Shown here piece after piece: positions 7,403-15,309 of a DNA stretch of 64,000 nucleotides. The notes below the pieces were generated by a model. It was not told the origin of the DNA and made no database searches. It was given only the letters and a program-made list of their open reading frames with translations. The position numbers were made by a program, and so were the translations under genes. The DNA comes from JBPRGH01 sp051418055 (GTDB lineage Bacteria > Bacteroidota > Bacteroidia > Cytophagales > Cyclobacteriaceae). The stretch spans positions 225,377-289,376 of the forward strand of contig JBPRGH010000139.1 of NCBI GenBank assembly GCA_051418055.1, given 5' to 3'. Numbering within the stretch: the first letter of the stretch is position 1; each line of letters starts with the position of its first letter.

Positions 7403-9787
7403 ATGAGAATATTAATTTTATTTTTTCTGAGTATATCTTTTTATGCAGCTAACTGCCAGATTATTACCGTAGTAGATTCGGAATCAAAAAATCCTGTTGC
7501 AAATGTTTTGATCTATGATGAAGATTCTGGCTGGTCAATAGCAACAAACGAAGCTGGCAAGGCGGACCTATCTTCAGCTCCTCAAAACACCATCCTTATC
7601 TTCCGGCATCCTTCTTACCAGGAATACATCTTACAAATAGAGGGTCTAAGTAATAGCCTGATAGTTCCTCTGGTAGAGAAGATAATACATATACAGGAAG
7701 TGGTGGTGTCTGCAAATAAATGGGAGCAGGATATTGACAAAGTACCACAGGAGATCCTAAGTATCAATCGAAAAACGGTTGAGCAGAATCAACCTCAAAC
7801 ATCTGCCGATATGCTGGCTTCATCAGGGCAGGTTTTTGTACAAAAAAGTCAGCTTGGAGGAGGAAGCCCCATGTTACGCGGTTTTGCAGCGAACAATGTG
7901 CTTCTTGTGATAGATGGGGTTAGAATGAATAATGCGATTTATAGAAGCGGTAATCTTCAAAATGTAATTAATATTGATCCTTTGGCATTAGAGGGTACTG
8001 AAATATTATTTGGACCCGGATCAGTAATGTATGGCAGCGATGCATTAGGAGGTGTAATGGATTTTCACACTATAACTCCCCAATTCAGTACTGATAAAAC
8101 ACTATTAAACGGTCAGGCATTAGCTCGATATAATTCAGCAAATGACGAAAAAGCCGCTCATGTTCATTTTACTATCGGAAAGCCAACTCTTAGCTTTTTC
8201 TCATCAATTTCTTATAACGATTTTGAGGACCTGAAAGCAGGGGAAAATTATATGGATGATTATCCTGATTTTGGAAAAAACCAATACCTGGTGCTCCGAG
8301 AGAATGGCAATGATCTCATTATTGAAAATCCGGATCCGAGCTTACAGTCTCCTTCCGGGTTCAACCTCTTTAGCACTATTAATAAGTTGAGGTACAGAAA
8401 AAATGATCTGGACCTGACATATGGGTTCTATTTTAGCAATACAGGTAATATACCCCGTTATGATCGACATATTGAAGTTGGAGATAATGGTCTTCCTGTT
8501 TTCGCCGAATGGTTTTACGGCCCTCAGCGCTGGATGATGAATTCATTGAAAGCTGAGTATTTTAAAAGTAACGAGCTATTTGATCAGCTTAGAATAACCC
8601 TCGCTAATCAACAGGTGCAGGAAAGCCGCCATAGAAGAAAAATAGGAAATAACTGGAGAAGAAATCAACATGAAGAAGTTGATGTATGGTCTGCAAATAT
8701 TGATGCGGATAAATTGTATGATAAAAGCTCATTATACTATGGCCTTGAGGTAGTGACGAATTATGTAACATCAACAGCTAATGAATTAAATATCGTTACC
8801 GGTGATACAGCTCCTGAAGAAACACGTTACCCTTCAGGAGGTAGCAGGTGGAATTCCTATGCCGCGTATTTATCCTATAGCCATGAATTGAGTAAAAAAT
8901 CACAGCTAAATGCAGGTGCAAGATATAATTATATTAACCTTGATGCTAAAAACACTGATCCCGGATTTTTAGGTCGTGAGGATGTCTCGCTTGAAAACGG
9001 ATCATTTACGGGAAGCATTGGAGTAGTCCATAAACCAAGTGAACACTGGAAGCTGAGGGCTAATGTTTCAAATGGATTCAGAGCACCTAATGTTGATGAT
9101 GTAGGGAAGATTTTTGAAGTGTCGGATAATACAATTTCAGTGCCTAACGAAAACCTTAAACCTCAATATACATACTCAGCAGAAATAGCAACTTCATACA
9201 CAACTGACAAATGGTTGCTGGATGTTACGCTTTATCAAACATGGGTTGCTCAGGTAATGACACGTAACAACTTTCAGCTAAATGGACAAGATTCTTTATT
9301 TATAGAAGGCAGCAATAAACAAATTGTGGCAGTAACCAATTCAGGCAGTGCACAGATAAGAGGGTTAACGGCAAGCCTGAAGCATGAGATCAGCCCTGTA
9401 CTGGCTTTGGAATCGCATTTCACCTATACCTGGGGTGAGGAAGATAGTGGCGTGCCATTGAGACATGTCCCTCCCCCATTTGGAAGGACAAGTATTCTTT
9501 ATCGTAAAGCTCCCTTTACCGCTCAATTTTTTGTTAACTATAACTTAAGGAAAGAGCCTGAGGATATTCCATTATCTGAAAGAGCTTCAAAGCCGCATTT
9601 ATATGCTTTTGACGGCAGCACTCCCGGCTGGTATACGCTGAATGTTAATAGTTCATATCAATTTGACAATGGATTTACAATTCGCGCAAATGCAGAAAAC
9701 CTGCTGAACCTAAATTACAGGACATTTTCAAGTGGTATAAGCGCCCCCGGAAGAAGTTTGATCTTATCATTGAGCTATAGATTCTAA
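7403..9787 (+). CDS. TonB-dependent outer-membrane receptor with carboxypeptidase-like domain
   Basis: The 794-aa protein begins with a signal peptide (ending near AANCQ). A beta-sandwich of the carboxypeptidase-regulatory type follows (about 20-95, VVDSESKNPVANVLIYDEDSG), then a plug domain (about 105-225: SADMLASSGQVFVQKSQLGGGSPMLRGF and DGVRMNNAIY). The rest is a long barrel ending in an aromatic residue (LSLSYRF), as outer-membrane insertion requires. It should import a chelate, vitamin or other ligand using energy from TonB. The plug motifs resemble receptors for haem, iron chelates or cobalamin, but the substrate cannot be decided. No SusD partner is adjacent, which argues against a polysaccharide system. 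No Fur box was recognised upstream. Confidence 0.93.
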   Translation: MRILILFFLSISFYAANCQIITVVDSESKNPVANVLIYDEDSGWSIATNEAGKADLSSAPQNTILIFRHPSYQEYILQIEGLSNSLIVPLVEKIIHIQEVVVSANKWEQDIDKVPQEILSINRKTVEQNQPQTSADMLASSGQVFVQKSQLGGGSPMLRGFAANNVLLVIDGVRMNNAIYRSGNLQNVINIDPLALEGTEILFGPGSVMYGSDALGGVMDFHTITPQFSTDKTLLNGQALARYNSANDEKAAHVHFTIGKPTLSFFSSISYNDFEDLKAGENYMDDYPDFGKNQYLVLRENGNDLIIENPDPSLQSPSGFNLFSTINKLRYRKNDLDLTYGFYFSNTGNIPRYDRHIEVGDNGLPVFAEWFYGPQRWMMNSLKAEYFKSNELFDQLRITLANQQVQESRHRRKIGNNWRRNQHEEVDVWSANIDADKLYDKSSLYYGLEVVTNYVTSTANELNIVTGDTAPEETRYPSGGSRWNSYAAYLSYSHELSKKSQLNAGARYNYINLDAKNTDPGFLGREDVSLENGSFTGSIGVVHKPSEHWKLRANVSNGFRAPNVDDVGKIFEVSDNTISVPNENLKPQYTYSAEIATSYTTDKWLLDVTLYQTWVAQVMTRNNFQLNGQDSLFIEGSNKQIVAVTNSGSAQIRGLTASLKHEISPVLALESHFTYTWGEEDSGVPLRHVPPPFGRTSILYRKAPFTAQFFVNYNLRKEPEDIPLSERASKPHLYAFDGSTPGWYTLNVNSSYQFDNGFTIRANAENLLNLNYRTFSSGISAPGRSLILSLSYRF

Positions 9788-9880
9788 AATTTAAGTCTGA
9801 TTGTCAAGTATTTTTTTCAAACCGTTGATCTTTAGCATCAAGAAATTCAATATTTAGTCTTTATAATTCTAATGAAACAA

Positions 9881-9888
9881 TAGATTTG
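9881..9888 (+). promoter_or_regulatory. Candidate -7 element (TAGATTTG) for the deoxynucleoside kinase
   Basis: The octamer matches TAnnTTTG and lies 19 nt before the ATG at 9908, implying a very short leader. A -33 TTTG at the right spacing is not clear. Confidence 0.4.
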
Positions 9889-9907
9889 CAAACTTATTAT
9901 TAGATCT

Positions 9908-10525
9908 ATGCACCTGGCTATTTGTGGAAATATAGGAAGTGGTAAAACAACATTGGCGAAAATGCTCGCAAAGCATTACAAATGGCAGGCAGAACTGGAA
10001 TCTGTAGAGGATAACCCATACCTGGCTGATTTTTATAATGACATGAAGCACTGGGCTTTCCACCTGCAGATCTATTTTTTGAATAGCCGTTTTAATCAGG
10101 TTAAAAGAATTAAGGAAAGCAAAATATCCACAGTCCAGGACCGCACGATCTATGAAGATGCTTATATCTTTGCTTCCAACCTGCATAAGTCCGGGTTTAT
10201 GAATGATCGCGATTATGCGAGTTACCTGACACTATTTGAGTCGATGATCCAGCATGTTAGCCCACCGGATCTTTTGATTTATTTAAAAGCGGATATTCCT
10301 AAACTTGTGTCCCAAATAGAAAAGAGAGGACGTGATTATGAGAATGCCATGCGCCTTGATTATCTGAAAAACCTCAATAAACACTATGAGGATTTCATCA
10401 GCTCATATGATCATGGGAAATTGATGATCATCAATGTTAATAATCTGGATTTTGTTGAGCGCGTAGAAGATTTTTCATATATCGTTAACAAAATTGATGC
10501 GGAATGTCATGGTTTATTTAGTTAA
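9908..10525 (+). CDS. Deoxynucleoside kinase (deoxyadenosine/deoxyguanosine type)
   Basis: This 205-aa cytoplasmic kinase would phosphorylate deoxynucleosides with ATP in the salvage pathway. The P-loop GNIGSGKT is at residues 7-14. The family motif containing Glu and Asp-Arg appears as VQDRTIYEDAYIF. The LID-type arginine segment IEKRGRDYE follows. The length matches bacterial dAK/dGK enzymes. Which nucleoside is preferred cannot be read from the sequence. The gene has its own -7-like element and is followed 5 nt later by the end of a convergent gene. Confidence 0.88.
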   Translation: MHLAICGNIGSGKTTLAKMLAKHYKWQAELESVEDNPYLADFYNDMKHWAFHLQIYFLNSRFNQVKRIKESKISTVQDRTIYEDAYIFASNLHKSGFMNDRDYASYLTLFESMIQHVSPPDLLIYLKADIPKLVSQIEKRGRDYENAMRLDYLKNLNKHYEDFISSYDHGKLMIINVNNLDFVERVEDFSYIVNKIDAECHGLFS

Positions 10526-10530
10526 ACTGA

Positions 10531-11433
10531 TCACCAGGAGGTTCTTTTACTTCCAAGGTGAAATGTGCGGCTTATATTAAACCCAAAGTGGATATCACCA
10601 TCCCAAAAATCATCATTAGTTTCAGTTATGAAAGACCGTTCTAATGTCATTATTGAATTTGTAAAATGAAGCTGGAAAACATGACCGCCGGTTTCTATAT
10701 CAAACCCGACTGAGAAAGAATTGTGGTTAGGGGAATTCTCATGTTCATTTAGACGATAATAATACTCCAGGTTTAATGCCAAACTTTTAGTAAGCTTTTG
10801 CCTCCCTCCTATACCAATTGCAAAAACATCATTCTTTGGATAATAATTATTAATGGGATCATATTCCACAAAATTTTTATGTACCCAGGTTGGCATAAGT
10901 TGTAAAGACAAATTTTCATTAAATTTCCTTGCAATAAGTAATGCAGCAGCGTAGGAAAGCCTATTAGAAAATTCTATAGCTGGGTTTTCATCTGCTCGTG
11001 GTACCGTCTTTATTGCCATACTGGTTAAAGCGACAGCTGTAAAAGGAAATGAACGGGCACCGGTTGATTGACGCAATAATTTATACTTTAAAAATCCGTC
11101 GTATGACTTATCAAACGAGCTTCTACCAATTCCAATATTAAATCTATTTGTCAATCCATACTCAAGTCCCAATCGTATCTGCGCATCATCAAGTCCCCAG
11201 AAATTATGAGCCCCGGAATTGATTCTGCCAAAACGATGGCTAATCAAAAATTCAAGCTGCTTTTTGGTTCTTGTTTTAACTGAGTGGCCAAGAATTAACC
11301 TGGTCCCTTTAAATGTAGCTTCTATATATTCAGTATCCAATGAATCCTGTGATTCAAGAAGTTCCAATAGATCATCCTGTGCATAAAGGATTGACGGGAT
11401 GAAGAACAAAAAAACCAATAATTTATTTTTCAT
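10531..11433 (-). CDS. DUF5777-type outer-membrane beta-barrel protein
   Basis: The 300-aa protein has a signal peptide (ending SILYAQ) and then alternating amphipathic strands (RFGRINSGAHNFWGLDDAQIRLGLEYGLTN begins the barrel), ending close to a barrel-like strand. The sequence fits the DUF5777 family, whose biochemical role is not known. Its start overlaps the YceI gene by 11 nt, and the cytochrome c-like lipoprotein lies upstream of that. The three genes therefore form a tight operon likely to work in one envelope process, perhaps electron or small-molecule transfer. The last strand is followed by a short basic tail (GSKRTSW), which is slightly unusual for a barrel terminus. Confidence 0.8.
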   Translation of the reverse strand: MKNKLLVFLFFIPSILYAQDDLLELLESQDSLDTEYIEATFKGTRLILGHSVKTRTKKQLEFLISHRFGRINSGAHNFWGLDDAQIRLGLEYGLTNRFNIGIGRSSFDKSYDGFLKYKLLRQSTGARSFPFTAVALTSMAIKTVPRADENPAIEFSNRLSYAAALLIARKFNENLSLQLMPTWVHKNFVEYDPINNYYPKNDVFAIGIGGRQKLTKSLALNLEYYYRLNEHENSPNHNSFSVGFDIETGGHVFQLHFTNSIMTLERSFITETNDDFWDGDIHFGFNISRTFHLGSKRTSW

Positions 11434-11965
11434 ATGGTCGGTAAATAAATTGAACTGTTACAAGTACTTCCTCTGCTATATTTTGCCAAAGAACCTGAGG
11501 TATTTTAATATTATAATCGGCAAGTTTAATATAAAATTCACTCTTTAAATAGATTAGATTGCCCTCCCTCCTCATAATTCCTTTTGCTTCAACAGGCTGT
11601 GTAACACCATGAATAGTGAGAGTTCCTGTTGCATTTACTTCCTGATTTCCGGATTTTGAAGGATCAAAGCCGGAAAATTTACCTTTAAATTCCGATTTCG
11701 GATATTTATCAGCTTCAATATATTTCTCTTTGAAATGCTCCTGCATGAGAGCCTTAGCGAAATTAAAATCACGTACTTTTAATAGAAAAACAATGGTTTG
11801 TTCCTTAAAATCGATAAGGCTCACCCCTGTTTTATTCTCTGCCTCAATATCTTCAACAACAGCATCGGAAAAAAATATGATCCTGCCCTCCTGGCTTACA
11901 AATCTCTGAGCCGATAATGAAGAAGTCAGCAGCAAAAAATATCCGATAAAAAACAGCTTCCGCAT
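11423..11965 (-). CDS. YceI family periplasmic protein
   Basis: The 180-aa YceI-like protein has a signal peptide (ending LSAQ). The lipocalin-like beta-barrel signature is visible: FKEQTIVFLLKVRDFNFAKALMQEHF, then YIEADKYPKSEFKGKF and TGTLTIHGVTQPVEAKG. YceI proteins bind long isoprenoid or amphiphilic molecules in a hydrophobic channel. That matters here because the operon also encodes a cytochrome-like protein, and quinones are isoprenoid. It starts 1 nt after the stop of the upstream gene and overlaps the downstream barrel gene by 11 nt, so translation is probably coupled. Confidence 0.9.
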   Translation of the reverse strand: MRKLFFIGYFLLLTSSLSAQRFVSQEGRIIFFSDAVVEDIEAENKTGVSLIDFKEQTIVFLLKVRDFNFAKALMQEHFKEKYIEADKYPKSEFKGKFSGFDPSKSGNQEVNATGTLTIHGVTQPVEAKGIMRREGNLIYLKSEFYIKLADYNIKIPQVLWQNIAEEVLVTVQFIYRPYEK

Positions 11966-11966
11966 T

Positions 11967-12797
11967 TTAATTATTCAAAGCGCCATCATCTACCCAGCAT
12001 GCAATAAGATCAATCTGTTCTTGAGTTAATGTACCATTTCCTTCGGGTGGCATAGTACCATTACTGGTACGGGTTTTAATGTTTTCAGCTTTATCCTGTA
12101 CGTTAGAAAAAACCGTCCAATTTCTTGATGCTCCATTGCTTCCATCATGGCAGCCTGAGATGGCACAATTATTAATTAAAATGGGTTTCACCTGGGTATC
12201 ATAACTTACTCCAGAATGTACCTTCACCTGTTTAGTTGCCGTACAACCTGAATCATCAGTAATAGTTACAGTATGTTCTCCCGCAGCAACATTTTCGAAT
12301 ATATTATTTGTAGTAAAATTGCCCTCATTCAATTTAAATTGTAAGTTACCATCACCTGTTGCATCCACTGTTATAGTTGCATTGCTGGTTTCACATCCCG
12401 AACTTGTGGAACTGGTAGAGTTAAATGCCAACGAGCTTGTTCCCTGCAGTATCTGGAATTCAATAGCAACTTCACATCCATTATCATCTACAACCGTCGC
12501 CAAATAGCTCCCAGATTGCAAGGCATCAAAAGTCCCTGATGGCTGAAGAGGCCTAACCTCTAAAAAACTTGCATCATGCAGTTTAAACTCATATGGTCCA
12601 GTACCGCCCGCCGCTGATAATGTTACCGCCCCATCACTTGTTGTACAACCACTGGCATCGGTTACTGAGACTACGTTAATAACCAGATCTGATGTTGTAC
12701 AATCAACAGGCTGAGGGCCCTGCTCACTTTCGCAGGAGCTAAAAATAAATAAGCCTAAGAATGCTGTTGGAAGAAATAAAAGGCGCAGATTTTTCAT
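11967..12797 (-). CDS. Lipoprotein with SprB-type repeats and a cytochrome c-like C-terminal domain
   Basis: The 276-aa protein has a lipobox (IFSSC, Cys22). Two SprB-like Ig modules follow (about 32-117 and 118-193), each with the 'GxxPYEFKL...GxYLATVVDDNGC' pattern. The last 80 residues look like a small c-type cytochrome domain: a CX4CH motif (Cys211, Cys216, His217) and a possible axial Met249 in GTMPPEG, followed by a short helix ending in CWVDDGAL. CX4CH is a less common haem-binding spacing, known for example from tetrahaem cytochrome c3. Haem attachment here is inferred. It is the first gene of the operon with YceI and DUF5777. A set of nested inverted repeats overlaps its start. Confidence 0.82.
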   Translation of the reverse strand: MKNLRLLFLPTAFLGLFIFSSCESEQGPQPVDCTTSDLVINVVSVTDASGCTTSDGAVTLSAAGGTGPYEFKLHDASFLEVRPLQPSGTFDALQSGSYLATVVDDNGCEVAIEFQILQGTSSLAFNSTSSTSSGCETSNATITVDATGDGNLQFKLNEGNFTTNNIFENVAAGEHTVTITDDSGCTATKQVKVHSGVSYDTQVKPILINNCAISGCHDGSNGASRNWTVFSNVQDKAENIKTRTSNGTMPPEGNGTLTQEQIDLIACWVDDGALNN

Positions 12798-12837
12798 GGT
12801 TTAAATGTTTAAACATTAAATTAAATATATTAAACCA
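12797..12837. promoter_or_regulatory. Nested inverted repeats at the start of the cytochrome/YceI/DUF5777 operon
   Basis: A perfect 14-bp palindrome (AATGTTTAAACATT, 12804-12817) lies just upstream of the start codon. An outer pair, TGGTTTAA (12797-12804) and TTAAACCA (12830-12837), brackets the area. The position next to the ATG suggests a repressor operator or an RNA fold that controls translation. The regulator is unknown. Confidence 0.4.
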
Positions 12838-12969
12838 TCAATTCAAAATCCATATTAAAATAATTCGCAATAAACTACGATAAGTAAACTCTCCATTTTT
12901 TTCGAGACTTAATAACTTTTGGTGGAAAAAATCACCAGCAAGAGGTTGACCTTCTAAAAAAGATCTGAA

Positions 12970-13122
12970 TTATTCCTCCTCGAAATTCTTTTTTATCCTT
13001 TCCTGCAGCTGAGGTTTAGAACCGGGATGGGTGGTTCTTTGGGAAATATCATAACTAAAAAGCAGGATTATCAGAATAAAAATTATTGCTACTATCAGAA
13101 AAATGATTTTTTTCCTACTCAT
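12970..13122 (-). CDS. Small single-pass membrane protein, 50 aa
   Basis: An ATG at 13122 opens a 50-codon frame. After MSRKK comes one strong hydrophobic helix (IIFLIVAIIFILIILLF), then a charged tail (HPGSKPQLQERIKKNFEEE). The codon use and the membrane-anchor plan look genuine. The stretch from 12838 to 12969 between it and the cytochrome operon holds only a weak hairpin (TGGTG/CACCA). The function is unknown. Confidence 0.55.
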   Translation of the reverse strand: MSRKKIIFLIVAIIFILIILLFSYDISQRTTHPGSKPQLQERIKKNFEEE

Positions 13123-13234
13123 CTAATGATCTTATTAATATTTATATTAAGGGTATTTTCTTTCGGCCAATAATGCACTCAAAGATAACTTCCTTTTGCT
13201 TAACGTGTTGTTTTAGTGTTATTTTATCTTTTTT

Positions 13235-14176
13235 ATGAAGAAAATCTTAAAAGACATACCTTATCTTGCTAAACGCTCTTTTAGCGTTCTGCAAAAGAAC
13301 AACCCTCTATTATTAGCCTCTGCCACAGCATTTTTTACAGTATTTTCAACCACTCCAATTATTGTTTTATTAGTTAATATTTTAAGCCTTTATTTCAAAA
13401 CTGAAAGGATAAGCACTGAAATATTCAATGAAGTAAGGGCTGTATTCGGGGAATCTACTGCTCAGCAGATAGAGACATTTGTAGGGAATTTCAGAGAGAT
13501 GGGTAGTAGCCCGTGGATTACGGTATTGGGTACAGTATTTCTAATTTTTGTAGCTACCACTTTATTTAATGTTATCAAGCAGGCATTAAACAGGATTTGG
13601 AATATCAGGATAAATCCAAAACGGAAATTTAGGCATAACCTTAAAGAACGAGGCAAGGCTTTTTTAATCATTCTATTAGGTGGATTACTATTTCTTATTA
13701 CATTACTTTTAGAAACCACCGTTGGTTTTCTGAGCAAGTACCTTAAACTATTTATACCCGAATTAAACACTTTATTTGTACAAACTACGAGTGGTGTAAT
13801 ATCATTGATCATTGTATCTGTATGGTTTGGCATCTTATTCCGTTATTTACCGGACGCAAGAGCTAAATGGAAGGTATTAAGAGTAGGCGCTGTTGTTACA
13901 GGAATATTATTTACTATTGGAAAATATATTCTTGGTATATTTCTGGTCGGTGGAAATATTGGTAATATTTTCGATGCTTCTGCATCTATAGTTTTATTCC
14001 TTCTTTTTATTTTCTACTCCTCAATGATCATGTATTTCGGCGCAGCTTTTACCCTGGTTTACGGCGATTATACAAATCGTAACATTAAGCCAAAAAAATA
14101 TGCCGAACGCTTTCAAATGACAGCCGTAGAGGATACTGAAAAAGATAAAGAAACAGTTGACCTAACAAAAGAGTAG
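13235..14176 (+). CDS. YihY/BrkB family inner-membrane protein
   Basis: The 313-aa protein has about six membrane helices and the typical YihY start: a soluble N-terminal segment, then LLLASATAFFTVFSTTPIIVLLVNIL. The GSSPWITVLGTVFLIFVATTLFNVIKQALNRIW block contains the conserved NxxxxALNRIW-like motif. A charged cytoplasmic C-terminus ends the protein. Members were once called ribonuclease BN, which is now considered wrong, and their role in most bacteria is unresolved. It is monocistronic and convergent with the MBL gene. The start ATG gives the expected N-terminus. Confidence 0.88.
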   Translation: MKKILKDIPYLAKRSFSVLQKNNPLLLASATAFFTVFSTTPIIVLLVNILSLYFKTERISTEIFNEVRAVFGESTAQQIETFVGNFREMGSSPWITVLGTVFLIFVATTLFNVIKQALNRIWNIRINPKRKFRHNLKERGKAFLIILLGGLLFLITLLLETTVGFLSKYLKLFIPELNTLFVQTTSGVISLIIVSVWFGILFRYLPDARAKWKVLRVGAVVTGILFTIGKYILGIFLVGGNIGNIFDASASIVLFLLFIFYSSMIMYFGAAFTLVYGDYTNRNIKPKKYAERFQMTAVEDTEKDKETVDLTKE

Positions 14177-14237
14177 AGTTTTTGCATGGCCCGGCTGTGC
14201 CCTTCCAATTAACTTTTTAAACCTACTTCTGCCAATT

Positions 14238-15080
14238 CTAGAGAACCTCTCTTAGATTAAATGTATCTTTTAACCTGATACCTTTCTCTGTTTCCTGTAA
14301 AGTGCAGCATTCATGATCGGGATCATGTTCTAAAAAAAGCGTGTAGTTATTTGCCAAAGCCTCATGTAAAAATTTCTCTTTCTCATGCATGGAAACAAGC
14401 GGGCGCACATCATAGCTCATGATATATGGCAACGGTATATGATGGGTTGAAGGCAGAAGATCAGCCATAAAAGCAATTTTTTTATTTTTATAATTAATTA
14501 TAGGGATCATCTGCTTTTCCGTATGTCCGTCGGCAAAGAAAAACTGAATATTTTTAAAAGGAGACCCCTCTACAGGATCAATAAAGTTTAAATGCCCCTG
14601 CTCCTGGATTGGTGAAATATTTTCTTTTAAAAAACTGGCTTTCTCTCTTGGATTAGGATTTGTTGCCCATTTCCAATGATCTTCATTTGACCAGTATCGT
14701 GCATTTTTAAAATTTAGCTCTGCCTTACCTTCAAGATTAAATATCACACTGCCCCCGCAATGATCAAAATGGAGATGAGTTAGGATCACATCTGTAATAT
14801 CATCTTTAGAAAAACCTGCAGCTTTTAAAGATTTATCCAGGGAATCATCGCCATGTAGATAATAGAAGCTAAAAAATTTCGCACTTTGTTTATCCCCCAT
14901 TCCATTATCAATTAATATTAGCCTGTCCCCATCTTCTATTAATAAACAGCGCAATGCCCATGAACACATATTATTTTCATCTGCCGGGTTTAATTTATTC
15001 CAAAGTGACTTAGGTACCACTCCAAACATAGCGCCACCATCAAGTTTAAAATAGCCTGTGTTAATTACGTGTAGGTTCAT
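14238..15080 (-). CDS. MBL-fold metallo-hydrolase, quorum-quenching lactonase-like
   Basis: This 280-aa cytoplasmic protein has the metallo-beta-lactamase HxHxDH signature at residues 102-107 (THLHFDHCGG). Further likely ligands are His in ADGHTEKQM, the Asp of FMADLLP, and His in the C-terminal EHDP. The opening FKLDGGAMFGVVPKSLW and the DNGMGDK segment match a subgroup near AHL lactonases and quinolone-type hydrolases. The actual substrate is unproven. A short degenerate-repeat area (15081-15250) separates it from accA on the same strand, so it probably has its own promoter. Confidence 0.85.
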   Translation of the reverse strand: MNLHVINTGYFKLDGGAMFGVVPKSLWNKLNPADENNMCSWALRCLLIEDGDRLILIDNGMGDKQSAKFFSFYYLHGDDSLDKSLKAAGFSKDDITDVILTHLHFDHCGGSVIFNLEGKAELNFKNARYWSNEDHWKWATNPNPREKASFLKENISPIQEQGHLNFIDPVEGSPFKNIQFFFADGHTEKQMIPIINYKNKKIAFMADLLPSTHHIPLPYIMSYDVRPLVSMHEKEKFLHEALANNYTLFLEHDPDHECCTLQETEKGIRLKDTFNLREVL

Positions 15081-15157
15081 AGTTGGTAGTTCAATGTTTC
15101 TAGTTCAATGATCAAAGTTTATTATTTCTGATTTCATCTTTACTCGTACCCGCATAT

Positions 15158-15204
15158 ATGCCGCACAAGGCTCTCGTGAACCTTCGCTGTGCTGCGGTTT
15201 CAGA
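15158..15204. repeat. Imperfect hairpin element, possible degenerate dispersed repeat
   Basis: GCACAAGG and CCTTcgcTGTGC can pair with a small bulge inside a GC-richer patch (CCGCAC...TGCGG) in otherwise AT-rich intergenic DNA. It shares the words CCGCA and GAACCTT with the complement of the two repeats at 33.7 and 34.2 kb. The similarity is weak. Confidence 0.3.
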
Positions 15205-15254
15205 TTTTATATTTCTGATTTAACCAATACTCAGGACTCAGGGCTATTCAATAA

Positions 15255-15283
15255 CAAAAAAAGCCGCAGAATATCCCGCGGCT
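15255..15283 (-). terminator. Terminator of accA
   Basis: On the minus strand a GC-rich 6-bp stem (AGCCGC/GCGGCT, 10-nt loop) is followed by an eight-T run. It starts about 27 nt after the accA stop. Confidence 0.8.
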
Positions 15284-15309
15284 CTAAATTATAAAAATAT
15301 AACCTCTTT

